Positions 17,110 to 25,605 of a stretch of 64,000 nucleotides of DNA are shown here, piece after piece (the first letter of the stretch is position 1; each line of letters begins with the position of its first letter). The notes under the pieces were generated by a model, which was given only the letters and a program-made list of their open reading frames with translations, did no database searches and was not told where the DNA came from. Source of the stretch: Cyclobacteriaceae bacterium. Lineage in GTDB: Bacteria > Bacteroidota > Bacteroidia > Cytophagales > Cyclobacteriaceae. The translations under genes were made by a program, and so were the position numbers. The stretch is taken from the NCBI GenBank assembly GCA_019694875.1, contig JAIBBC010000003.1, positions 612,469-676,468 on the forward strand, in the 5' to 3' direction.

Positions 17110-17723
17110 CAGGCTGGCTTATTGTAGCGGATTATTCTTGCCGGGTTGCCAACAGCTACAGCATGATCCGGAATATCGCGCGTGACAACCGATCCCGCAC
17201 CGACAGTACACCACGCACCGATTTTGATACCCGGGATAATGATTGATCCAGCGCCTATTAATGCACCTTCTCCTACGGAAATTCGACCACATAATGAAGA
17301 CCCAGGTGCGATATGAGCGAAATCGGAGATTTTACAGTCATGATCGATATGGGCCGCGGTATTTACAATTACATGTTTACCGAGAACTGTGCCCTGCTGG
17401 AGAATTACTCCATGCAGCACCATACTCCCTTTCCCGATCGTGGCATATCGTGAGACAATTGCGGTTTTATCAATTGAAGTGGTGAACGGATGTTTGATGT
17501 CCTGACTAAGTTGTTGACGTACATGATTTGCTCCGATGGCTACAATTGCCTCGCTTTCCGGATACAGTTCGGATTTGTAAAAACCAAGCACCGGAGTATT
17601 CATAAACTGCTGTCCGTCAAACTTAGGATCAATCATGGCCAGTACAGTGCGGCCGGCAGCATGCAGCGAATCGAGTACTACCCGCGCATGTTCACCCGCA
17701 CCGATGAGGATAACGTTATGCAT
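17109..17723 (-). CDS. Sugar acetyltransferase, NeuD/PglD family (copy 2)
   Basis: Same architecture as its neighbour: MHNVILIGAGEHARVVLDSL, then hexapeptide repeats with AAHIDHDCKISDFAHIAPGS and GAGSIIIPGIKIG, ending VAVGNPARIIR. The AAHIDHDC motif matches the catalytic His region of PglD, making this copy the better candidate for the bacillosamine-type N-acetyltransferase. It lies directly after the PglC-like transferase gene, which it overlaps by 8 bases, as in classical pgl order. Start and stop of the two NeuD-like genes share one base. The copies differ widely in sequence, so this is not a recent duplication. Confidence 0.85.
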   Translation of the reverse strand: MHNVILIGAGEHARVVLDSLHAAGRTVLAMIDPKFDGQQFMNTPVLGFYKSELYPESEAIVAIGANHVRQQLSQDIKHPFTTSIDKTAIVSRYATIGKGSMVLHGVILQQGTVLGKHVIVNTAAHIDHDCKISDFAHIAPGSSLCGRISVGEGALIGAGSIIIPGIKIGAWCTVGAGSVVTRDIPDHAVAVGNPARIIRYNKPA

Positions 17724-18321
17724 TTCCTTTAAACTTTTCCATAGTCACTGATTGTTCGCTACTAATGCCTTCTGCTCGCAACACCTTGAGCACTGTCAGT
17801 AACAGGATTTTAATATCCAGAAAAAAAGACACATGATCAACGTACCATGTGTCATATTCAAACTTTTTCTCCCAACTGATTGCATTACGTCCGTTTACCT
17901 GAGCCCAACCGGTGATTCCGGGCTTCACCTCGTGTCGCCTGCGTTGCCGGGCATCATATAACGGCAAATATTCTGTGAGAAGCGGTCGTGGGCCTACGAA
18001 AGACATGTCGCCTTTGAGTACATTAATTAATTGGGGAAGTTCATCAAGCGATGTTTTGCGAACAAATTTACCGACACCCTTCAGGCGTTTTTCGTCTGGA
18101 AGTAAGTTTCCTGACGCATCGCGTTCATCGGTCATCGTTTTAAATTTTATAACGTAAAACGTTTTGCCTTTCAAGCCCGGTCTTGCCTGTACAAAAAAAG
18201 ATTGCCCTTTATTCGCAAAAAACAATCCGATGAATACAAATAACGTAATTGGCAAAGTAATAAACAGCGCTGCAGCCGAAAACAAGACATCAAAAAATGG
18301 CTTTATAAAACGGATGTACAT
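17716..18321 (-). CDS. Undecaprenyl-phosphate sugar-1-phosphate transferase, PglC-like
   Basis: Initiating phosphoglycosyl transferase that loads the first sugar-1-phosphate on undecaprenyl phosphate at the inner membrane. It is the short monotopic form: one re-entrant hydrophobic helix (PFFDVLFSAAALFITLP), then FVQARPGLKGKTFYVIKFKTM, the catalytic Asp-Glu pair in RKTSLDELPQL, GDMSFVGPRP, and PGITGWAQVNGRN. Size (201 residues) and context with PglD-, PglE- and PglF-like genes favour UDP-diNAc-bacillosamine or a relative as donor; UDP-Gal or UDP-GlcNAc cannot be excluded. Confidence 0.88.
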   Translation of the reverse strand: MYIRFIKPFFDVLFSAAALFITLPITLFVFIGLFFANKGQSFFVQARPGLKGKTFYVIKFKTMTDERDASGNLLPDEKRLKGVGKFVRKTSLDELPQLINVLKGDMSFVGPRPLLTEYLPLYDARQRRRHEVKPGITGWAQVNGRNAISWEKKFEYDTWYVDHVSFFLDIKILLLTVLKVLRAEGISSEQSVTMEKFKGNA

Positions 18322-18325
18322 GGTG

Positions 18326-19456
18326 TCAGCGTATGTTCATGAATTTAAGCATCGCATTGTTAACTGCAGAGACGTCAAACTTCTCTTTGGCAAGCCGGAC
18401 ACTTGCCTTTCCCATCATCTCAATTTTTTCGGGATCTTCCAAGAGAGCTTTCATTGCATTTACCAAGGGCTCAAGTTGTTTCTTAGCAATCAGGAAACCG
18501 TTTACCCCCGGCTGAACAGTTTCCCGACAGCCGGTGTTATCGGTGGTGATTACAGGCTTTCCCATCGCCAACGCTTCCAGGATTGTTCTTGGAACGCCTT
18601 CGCGATACCACGAGGGCAAAACAAATACCGATGCCATCCTCAAAAACGGCCTGACATCATTCTGAAATCCATGAAAGATAATAATTCCCGAGTCGATTGC
18701 CGACTTAAGTTCCCCCGTTGAAATCGAATCCGGATTGTGCTCGTCAATCTGTCCGATCAGGTGAAATTCCGTTTCAGGTGAAATGCGTTTGATTTCCTGA
18801 GCAGCCTTCAAATACAAACCAACTCCTTTCGCGTGAATAAGCCTCGCGATAAGAATGAAGCGCACGGGATTTTTAACAGCCGGTGTAACTTCAAACTGCG
18901 AAAGATTAACACCCGACCCGTTTACAACTTCTGTTGGTGTTGTATTGCCAATAAGCTTTTCAGTCAGGAAATAAGTCCGATCATCGTTATTCTGAAACAT
19001 CACCCCTGCACTTTTTCTCAGGCCTATGCGGTATAACTTCAGGATAAACATCCTGATTACCTTTTTGAACGCTCCGCCTGTTTCTGTTTCCAGATAGCCG
19101 AGACCTGTAATCAGCGCATACATTTTCGTATTGAAAAAGCGTGAGGCCATGCCGCCATAAATTACCGGTTTGATCGTATACGCGAGTACATGGGTTGGTT
19201 TATAGGCTTTGATTATTTGAGTGAGCCGAATGAAGAAACCCAAATCCCGGAACGGATTAAAGCCCGTTCGTGAAAGTGGCACTGACTGATACCGGATTCC
19301 AAGCGCTTCAAGCGCGGGACCAACCTCGGGTGAGTCGTTGTGGGCGACCGCGAGCACCTCGTAACCCTCTTTCCTGAATTCCAAAAGAAGATCCTTACGA
19401 AATAACAGGATGGACCGGTTATAGCTTGCGATAAGGAGCAGTCTTTTCTGTTTCAA
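18326..19456 (-). CDS. Glycosyltransferase family 4, PglA-like
   Basis: GT-B retaining glycosyltransferase of 376 residues. The N-terminal domain starts KRLLLIASYNRSILLFRKDL and includes TGLGYLE. The C-terminal donor site has FILIARLIHAKGVGLYLKAA, a lone aromatic plus VLPSWYREGVPRTILEALAMG (the EX7E motif begins at the Glu of YREGVP) and GKPVITTDNTGCRETV. The YREG and TDNTGCRE forms are typical of PglA/WbpH-like HexNAc transferases that add the second sugar. It overlaps the upstream Wzy-like gene by 38 bases, which is long for this cluster. No alternative ATG nearby would remove the overlap. Confidence 0.86.
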   Translation of the reverse strand: MKQKRLLLIASYNRSILLFRKDLLLEFRKEGYEVLAVAHNDSPEVGPALEALGIRYQSVPLSRTGFNPFRDLGFFIRLTQIIKAYKPTHVLAYTIKPVIYGGMASRFFNTKMYALITGLGYLETETGGAFKKVIRMFILKLYRIGLRKSAGVMFQNNDDRTYFLTEKLIGNTTPTEVVNGSGVNLSQFEVTPAVKNPVRFILIARLIHAKGVGLYLKAAQEIKRISPETEFHLIGQIDEHNPDSISTGELKSAIDSGIIIFHGFQNDVRPFLRMASVFVLPSWYREGVPRTILEALAMGKPVITTDNTGCRETVQPGVNGFLIAKKQLEPLVNAMKALLEDPEKIEMMGKASVRLAKEKFDVSAVNNAMLKFMNIR

Positions 19457-20666
19457 CTGACGGATAAGGATTGGTGGGTGATAATTTTCTTTTCGGCACG
19501 GGTAAAAGCCGAAAGCTGTAAGCAGCTAAAAACAGGAATGGAAAAATGATGGATCGATGGCGGGCGATCAGCCCAATGTTATTTTCAAACAACCCAGCTG
19601 ACACAACATAGATAAGCGTGAAAGCGCCCACAAACGTTGACAAACGATTGGTAAGCATACTTTGCACAAAACGTTTTAGTGACTCCCGCTTTATGATGAG
19701 TATAGATAGCATAAAGGAAATCTCCAGGGAAGCAAGGAGTGTTGTTATGTCTTTAGTTTCCCATATGAACGGTCGTGCCAAAACGTCAACAATCCCCCTC
19801 GGGATAGACGACAATCCCCCACTCTTTTCTTCCAGCGCTCCGCTTCCGTAGTCATTATTGCGCAACGTTGATCTTTGCAGACCCTCTATCGTCTCCACAT
19901 CGAAACTTTCCAACTTCCAGTCTGCACTGATGAAATCTAACAGAAGAACCGCCAGATAAACACCTATTCCAATCTTCAAAAGTTTGAGCAGAAACGGATC
20001 TTTAAAGTTAAAAATAAAAAGTGCCGACATAGAAAGCAGTAACATATAGGCAACCGGTGGTCGGAACGCATAAACGATAGCAACGCCGATAATGAACTTC
20101 AGATAGTTCAGTGAATTAACCCTAAAACCAGAACAAATGATTCCAATTCCTAAAAAAACGAAGGCATCCTTTCCAATCGTTGACGTCCAAAACCATACTG
20201 CCGGAAACAGTAACACATACAATGTAACACGGTATCGGTCAATTCCCGGGAAATTAACATAGAAAGACTTAACCATCAGCACGAGGCCAATGAAACACAC
20301 TGTTGAGAACAAAAGATAAATGCCAAAGGTAGAGTTACCCGTCACGATAAGAAAAAATGCAGCAGGATACGCAACAAAGTTTGTGTAGAACAATTGTCCG
20401 CCCCTGTAAAATGAAGAATCCGTAAAGGGTGAGAAATCGCCCCTCAAAAAGTATTCAGCAAAGCGTTGGGCCCAGTTATCGTACACAAAAGCATCCACAT
20501 TACCTGAAGTAAGGTAAAATGCGTAGAACATGTAAGCTAACGTACCCAACACTCTGAATGCTGTACCCCAGTTATAAACCGTTCGCAATGCAGGCATACC
20601 CGTCCAATCGGGACGCATAACGTAGCTCACAATAACCAAAACAAATAGCGCAATAATTGCTCCCAT
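19419..20666 (-). CDS. Polytopic membrane protein, candidate Wzy-type repeat-unit polymerase
   Basis: A 415-residue protein with about 10 predicted membrane helices and a central soluble loop of about 50 residues (SADWKLESFDVETIEGL through GLSSIPRGIVDVLARP). The loop and the following RPFIWE are seen in oligosaccharide polymerases and in related Bacteroidota membrane proteins. Length, topology and place between two glycosyltransferases fit Wzy, a family with little sequence conservation. No other candidate polymerase exists in the window. Stop of the upstream gene and this start share one base (TGATG). Confidence 0.6.
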   Translation of the reverse strand: MGAIIALFVLVIVSYVMRPDWTGMPALRTVYNWGTAFRVLGTLAYMFYAFYLTSGNVDAFVYDNWAQRFAEYFLRGDFSPFTDSSFYRGGQLFYTNFVAYPAAFFLIVTGNSTFGIYLLFSTVCFIGLVLMVKSFYVNFPGIDRYRVTLYVLLFPAVWFWTSTIGKDAFVFLGIGIICSGFRVNSLNYLKFIIGVAIVYAFRPPVAYMLLLSMSALFIFNFKDPFLLKLLKIGIGVYLAVLLLDFISADWKLESFDVETIEGLQRSTLRNNDYGSGALEEKSGGLSSIPRGIVDVLARPFIWETKDITTLLASLEISFMLSILIIKRESLKRFVQSMLTNRLSTFVGAFTLIYVVSAGLFENNIGLIARHRSIIFPFLFLAAYSFRLLPVPKRKLSPTNPYPSVETEKTAPYRKL

Positions 20667-21802
20667 CAGTTGACGCTTTTATAAAACGATTCGGTTTGGT
20701 CTGTCATCCGTTTCAGTGTAAAATATTCTTTCAGCATTCTGTTCGCGGCACGACCGATGTCATCGGCTTCTTGTGGTTCATTCAGTAATTTACAGATAGT
20801 TTTTGAAAGCATTGCCGTATCGAAAGGTTCGACAAGTAAACCGGTTTTATTATGCTGCATGAGTTCATTGCATGCTGGCACATCGAAAGCAACAACCGGT
20901 TTCGAGCAATTGAACGCTTCCAGCAAAACAACACCAAATCCTTCCGATATAGAAGGAACACACACAACCTGACTATTGTACATCCACTTTACAACATCAC
21001 TGCTATAACCGGTGAACCGAACATGTTTATCCATTTGCAGTTCCGAGACCAGCGCTTTTAGTTCCGCCTCAAGTTCACCGGAACCAACAATCACCAGGCC
21101 CGCATCCGGATTCTGCCGGACGATTTCAGGCATAGCTTCGATCACAAAACGATGCCCCTTGAAGCGGACCAGCCTCCCGGCAATTACAAGTTGCTTTTGA
21201 AAAATCCTGAACCGTTCATCCACCCACGACAATTCTGGTGGCGCAAAGTCAAACCCATAATGAATGGTCGACATTTTTGCTGCGGTTGTAAGTCCCGTCT
21301 GAATAAAAAAGTTTCTCAGCGAATTCGTGATTGTGAAAGATTTCGTCATAAGATTCTCAGCAAACCGGCTTATCACAAAGTAAGGCGTACGGGTTTGTTT
21401 ACCCGGATTAAAACCATGCTTAGCCGTAAATGCATTATCGTAACCATGCTTCGTAGACACAACCTTCATTTTCCGGTTGAGCAGTAATTTTATCAGGGCC
21501 AGATGAATATCCGCATGAATCAGATGTGTGTGAATCAGATCGTATTTTTCAGATTTTATTATTTGATTGATCCTGAAAAGGTTTACGGGATTAATAAATC
21601 GACCGATATTATTTTCAAAGGTTTTGACACCAAATGAATTCAGCAGGTCAATAAACCTGCCCCCTTTACCGCCCTGATAATTCGTATACAGACGTAAAAA
21701 GTGAATTGTGTAACCTCGTCTGATGAGTTCGGGAATTATTTTAAGCTGATAATTCTCCGCACCGAATATCCCGCCTTCCTTTTGAACAAATAAAATCTTC
21801 AT
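20666..21802 (-). CDS. Glycosyltransferase family 4
   Basis: GT-B enzyme of 378 residues. The N-terminal acceptor domain has KILFVQKEGGIFGAENYQLK and VSTKHGYDNAF. The donor domain has LVIAGRLVRFKGHRFVIEAM, LVIVGSGELEAELKAL and the EX7E motif SEGFGVVLLEAFNCSKPVVA. The substrate cannot be inferred beyond a nucleotide sugar. It is the first gene of the minus-strand run that continues through the Wzy-like and PglA-like genes. The 172 bases upstream also hold the divergent acyltransferase promoter. Confidence 0.85.
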   Translation of the reverse strand: MKILFVQKEGGIFGAENYQLKIIPELIRRGYTIHFLRLYTNYQGGKGGRFIDLLNSFGVKTFENNIGRFINPVNLFRINQIIKSEKYDLIHTHLIHADIHLALIKLLLNRKMKVVSTKHGYDNAFTAKHGFNPGKQTRTPYFVISRFAENLMTKSFTITNSLRNFFIQTGLTTAAKMSTIHYGFDFAPPELSWVDERFRIFQKQLVIAGRLVRFKGHRFVIEAMPEIVRQNPDAGLVIVGSGELEAELKALVSELQMDKHVRFTGYSSDVVKWMYNSQVVCVPSISEGFGVVLLEAFNCSKPVVAFDVPACNELMQHNKTGLLVEPFDTAMLSKTICKLLNEPQEADDIGRAANRMLKEYFTLKRMTDQTESFYKSVN

Positions 21803-21911
21803 GTATACAGTACCTGCCTGCCTATCTCCGTCCTGTTAGTGACAGACAAATCAATAGTCGCGAATTTACATTTAAAATCGTTTCAACAGGCATACCCGAT
21901 CCATAAGAACC

Positions 21912-21943
21912 TTGCCTTCAGGTTAAAAAAATGAATAGTTTTG
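21912..21943 (+). promoter_or_regulatory. Candidate Bacteroidota promoter for the acyltransferase gene
   Basis: TTG at 21912-21914 and TAGTTTTG at 21936-21943 are separated by 21 bases, within the accepted range for the phylum. Initiation would fall about 25 bases before the ATG. It lies in the divergent gap between the GT4 gene and the acyltransferase. Confidence 0.45.
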
Positions 21944-21974
21944 TCTTTACACTGATAACCCTAGACAATCAAAA

Positions 21975-23024
21975 ATGACAGTTACCAGCAGGCTTCATAA
22001 CCTTGACTATTTACGCGGTCTGGCTGCCTCATCCATTATGTTCTACCACTTTACAACCTGGAGTTTTGGAGAATATGACGCTGACACGTTAATCCGGAGA
22101 ATTGGAATTTACGGGGTTGCTATCTTTTACGTACTTAGCGGCCTGACGCTTTACCATGTTTATTTCAAAAAACTCTTTATAACCGAAACTCTCCCTTCAT
22201 TTTTTAAAAAGCGAGTGCTAAGAATTTTTCCGCTTTTGTGGCTCGCAACGCTGGCAACTATTGTCCTTAACCTCGAATCTCCTGATATAACAAAACTTGC
22301 CCTGAATTTATCAGGACTGTTCGGGCTGGTTGCCTGGGATAAGTATTTTGCAGTTGGAGCCTGGTCCATTGGCAATGAACTTGTGTTTTATTTACTATTT
22401 CCATTCTTTATCATAATTGCCCGGTATTCGAAAATGCTATTCCTGGCATGTTCACTGCTGTTTCTTGTCATATATATTGTATTCGCCTTTCAAATACTTG
22501 ATCCTTCAGTTGAACTTTCAATGCAATGGAAAAATTATGTGAACCCTCTGAATCAGGCATTTCTATTTCTGGGAGGATTTGCTATCGGCTTGTACGTTGA
22601 AAACCAAAAAGTTTCTTTTCCGGCAACTCTATTTCTCTTGGCCGCAGGATTTGCATTATTTATCCTGTATCCCGCAAGCGGAGACGCATCGCAACTAGTA
22701 ACTGGTTTCGCGAGGCTGACTTTCACCTTATCCTGTTTTCTTATTTGCGTAGGTTTCTATAAAATTGAATTCAGCACAATAAACCTGATCACAAAAATTC
22801 TTGAGATAGCTGGTAAATCAAGCTATTCGATTTACTTGTTACATCCGTTAGTGTGGGGCGTCACAGGCTTTATTCTGGCCCGAACCAACACCGGTTCATC
22901 ACACTTGATGACAGTTAAGCAGGTAGTGGCTGTCGCGATAACATTTACAGTAAGCTATTTCGTATATGAGAAGTTCGAAAAATATTTTATGAAACTCGGG
23001 AGCCGGAAGGTTTCGGGTAAATAA
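21975..23024 (+). CDS. Membrane acyltransferase, OafA/YrhL family (acyltransferase 3)
   Basis: A 349-residue protein of about 10 hydrophobic helices. It starts TSRLHNLDYLRGLAASSIMFYH, which contains the R-G and H motif of acyltransferase-3 enzymes. It continues with GVAIFYVLSGLTLYH, KKRVLRIFPLLWLAT and GAWSIGNELVFYLLFPF, all family landmarks. Such proteins O-acetylate cell-surface sugars at the inner membrane. There is no fused SGNH domain. It is one of only two plus-strand genes inside the glycan cluster and has its own candidate promoter, so the modification may be controlled separately. Confidence 0.87.
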   Translation: MTVTSRLHNLDYLRGLAASSIMFYHFTTWSFGEYDADTLIRRIGIYGVAIFYVLSGLTLYHVYFKKLFITETLPSFFKKRVLRIFPLLWLATLATIVLNLESPDITKLALNLSGLFGLVAWDKYFAVGAWSIGNELVFYLLFPFFIIIARYSKMLFLACSLLFLVIYIVFAFQILDPSVELSMQWKNYVNPLNQAFLFLGGFAIGLYVENQKVSFPATLFLLAAGFALFILYPASGDASQLVTGFARLTFTLSCFLICVGFYKIEFSTINLITKILEIAGKSSYSIYLLHPLVWGVTGFILARTNTGSSHLMTVKQVVAVAITFTVSYFVYEKFEKYFMKLGSRKVSGK

Positions 23025-23047
23025 TCTTTAGAAACTTTAGCGTACGG

Positions 23048-24085
23048 CTATAGGGATTTTAAGAGGTCCTCAAAATTTGTTGCCGTATGTTCCCATGTAA
23101 ACTGTCGAGCCTGGTTGACTCCGGCCTCTATCAATTGTTCTCGAAGCAGATTGTTATTAGCGATATCTAAGAGTGCTCTTGTCAGTTCTTCTTTGTTTGT
23201 TGGATCGATATATATCGCTGCCTGTCCACAAACTTCCGGAACGCTTGCTTTGTCGGATGCAATTACCGGACATCCACATGCCATCGCCTCAAGTGGCGGC
23301 CAGCCGAACCCTTCGTGCAGGGAAGGAAAAATTAAAGCTGTTGCATGTTGATACAGCCACTTCAACTCATCGTCTGCTACGTATTTCTCATGCCGAATCA
23401 CGTGCGTCATTCCCGCTGAATGAACTTGCTGCAAATGCTCCGCTGAGATAGCCCCAATCTTCACCAGACGGTATCCCATTGTATCAATAACGCTCAATTG
23501 CTCAATTATGCTCTGAAAGTTTTTATTCCAAGCATCTGTCCCGATCGCTAAGAAAAATTTATTTCCTGCATATTTTGACTCAAATCTCCGTTCATCTTCA
23601 AATTCCTGGACATTTGTATTCCAAAATCGTTCAATACCATTATGAATAACTTTTATCTTATTGGGATTTATACCTGGAACAAACTTTAACAGATCGTTAC
23701 GGGTGCTTTCGGAAATACAAACGATAAAACGGGCCCGGCTCATAATCCGCAGTTGCATTTTATACCAAATCTTATTAAAAAATGATTGCTTCTCATAGTG
23801 AAGAGTTATGAGGTCATGGCAAACCACTACCGATCTGCGTTTGACCATCACAGCCAGCAGGAACGAAAATCGCTCAGATAAGATCAAGTTACTGAAAGAA
23901 CCAGCTCGAAATGCCTTCCATAAGTACCCCGGGTAGCGTTGCCAAAAAGAAAGGTTATCAGTTGAGCCCATGACGCGGGTGGTCACTCCAACGTGTTTTA
24001 GCGCAGGAATAAGACCGGAGGCATAACGTGCCATGCTTCTGGCTGAAGACAAATGCGGATAGACATTAATTTCCACCGGGGGCAT
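23048..24085 (-). CDS. Glycosyltransferase family 4, mannosyltransferase-like
   Basis: GT-B enzyme of 345 residues. It has INVYPHLSSARSMARYASGL at the start, VVCHDLITLHYEKQSFF in the acceptor domain, FIVCISESTRNDL, FFLAIGTDAWNKNFQSII, and the EX7E motif HEGFGWPPLEAMACGCPVIA followed by SVPEVCGQAAIYIDP. The HEGFG-PPLEAMA-CPV form is common in mannosyl- or rhamnosyltransferases of O-antigen clusters, but donor identity is not proved. The start overlaps the end of the upstream capsule-like gene by 20 bases. It is convergent with the acyltransferase gene. Confidence 0.85.
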   Translation of the reverse strand: MPPVEINVYPHLSSARSMARYASGLIPALKHVGVTTRVMGSTDNLSFWQRYPGYLWKAFRAGSFSNLILSERFSFLLAVMVKRRSVVVCHDLITLHYEKQSFFNKIWYKMQLRIMSRARFIVCISESTRNDLLKFVPGINPNKIKVIHNGIERFWNTNVQEFEDERRFESKYAGNKFFLAIGTDAWNKNFQSIIEQLSVIDTMGYRLVKIGAISAEHLQQVHSAGMTHVIRHEKYVADDELKWLYQHATALIFPSLHEGFGWPPLEAMACGCPVIASDKASVPEVCGQAAIYIDPTNKEELTRALLDIANNNLLREQLIEAGVNQARQFTWEHTATNFEDLLKSL

Positions 24086-25595
24086 CTTTCATAACTTCTG
24101 AAGTATACCACTGCACAGCAGCAACGAGGTTTTGGATGTTTTCCGCGCTGTTAATTTTCACCGGATATTCGGGAGTAAGTTTAGCAGAAAATGAAACACG
24201 GAATATTTTCTTCAGGAAATTAACTACGTCATCATCATTAAATTTATAACCCCCTTCAATTTCCGACCACGCAGTCTGGAGAGACAACGAATCAGGTGTA
24301 TAAAAAACACCGGGTAATGACCGATACCAGCAACCCGGGCCGAACACCAATACAGGCTTCCTGCGGACTACTGCTTCCAGACCGGCCGTACCGGTGAGAG
24401 TTGCCAGGCAAGTGCACTTGTCAATCAAATCGAAAGAAGGGTAGTTTTCCGACACAAGGTATACATTTGGCAGGGCCGCAATGTCGCGATAGTTGAACTC
24501 AAAACGCCCCAAATGTCCATCCATGCGGGGATGAAATTGAGCAGAGTGTTCTTTCACAAAAATAGCCACATGCGTAGGCAAGTGTTTTCGGAGCAGGTTG
24601 ATCATAAGAAATTGATCCACATATGCGCCTCCGTCAGGCGATGAAGTTCGCTCCGGCTGATACTGTAAGGGCACGAACACGAATTGTTTCTGCATGTCAG
24701 GTGAACGCGTTATCAACTGATGATAGAGGTTACGTAATTTCTTTTTTCGAACACTTCCTTTGAGCTTTATCCAATACAATTGTAACCGGGAAGGTGACGA
24801 TTCTTCCAAACTACGATCCTTGAGTTTAAGGATATTTGTAGACGTAGCAGGATCTACCAACTGCTTCCAATTACTGACATTTAACAGCTTAACCGCGGTT
24901 TTGAACATTGTGCGGGAATGGCTCGATGTACGGATAGCCTGCTTCATATAGTCAGGCGCACCCACACTGTAATCGCTGTTTAATCTTTTTATATATGCCT
25001 TAATTTGCTCGACTACATGCGTATCCGGTTCAGGCTGAAGGGTAAAATTACCTGCTGTAACAACCGGATCATCATCCACACCGTTGTAGATGAGCAGCCT
25101 CATGTCAAAAATAAAAACAGGTTTGAACATCAGTGTCTTAACCCCATTTTTCTTCAATACCGCATATAAAATATATTGCGTAGCGTGATGCGGGGTCTCT
25201 GTAAACACTATAAGTTGCGGTTTGAACGTGTCATATACGTTCAAAGCATAATTCAGAATTTTAATGAAATATCGCTTGCGCTCGTTGTATGAAAATGCGT
25301 CTCCCGAGTCAAGCCGATCCATCATCTTAATAGCCTGATCCATTTCGAATGCATACTCCCGCATCACATTCGCATCAATGCCATTTGACTTGTTCAAATC
25401 ATAACCGGAAGGAGAAACACCACGAATGATCTCAAGAAATTGATGCCGCGTACAGTCCGGAAAATTATCCTTTACCAGGTTATTTGTATACTGACTGGTT
25501 AGCCAATACACAGGTTCCCATCCTAATCGGTTTTTCATTTCTTTGGCAAATCCGATCCAGTCGGGCAAATGAGAAAGCGAATAAATAACGTTCAT
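24066..25595 (-). CDS. Capsule-biosynthesis-like GT-B protein, possible CMP-sugar or Kdo-type transferase
   Basis: A 509-residue protein. The N-terminal half has no clear motif; LIVFTETPHHATQYILYAVL looks like a GT-B sugar-binding fold. The C-terminal half has FVPLQYQPERTSSPDGGAYV, then VKEHSAQFHP (about 347-356) and LTGTAGLEAVVRRKPVLVFG (about 400-419). The last two resemble the paired donor-site motifs of KpsC/KpsS-type capsule proteins. Transfer of a CMP-activated acid is therefore possible, but the match is by eye. The ATG at 25595 is chosen because it avoids overlap with the flippase gene and starts MNVIYSLSHLPDW; an in-frame start at 25631 exists. Confidence 0.6.
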   Translation of the reverse strand: MNVIYSLSHLPDWIGFAKEMKNRLGWEPVYWLTSQYTNNLVKDNFPDCTRHQFLEIIRGVSPSGYDLNKSNGIDANVMREYAFEMDQAIKMMDRLDSGDAFSYNERKRYFIKILNYALNVYDTFKPQLIVFTETPHHATQYILYAVLKKNGVKTLMFKPVFIFDMRLLIYNGVDDDPVVTAGNFTLQPEPDTHVVEQIKAYIKRLNSDYSVGAPDYMKQAIRTSSHSRTMFKTAVKLLNVSNWKQLVDPATSTNILKLKDRSLEESSPSRLQLYWIKLKGSVRKKKLRNLYHQLITRSPDMQKQFVFVPLQYQPERTSSPDGGAYVDQFLMINLLRKHLPTHVAIFVKEHSAQFHPRMDGHLGRFEFNYRDIAALPNVYLVSENYPSFDLIDKCTCLATLTGTAGLEAVVRRKPVLVFGPGCWYRSLPGVFYTPDSLSLQTAWSEIEGGYKFNDDDVVNFLKKIFRVSFSAKLTPEYPVKINSAENIQNLVAAVQWYTSEVMKDAPGGN

Positions 25596-25605
25596 TCCTT
25601 GGCGC

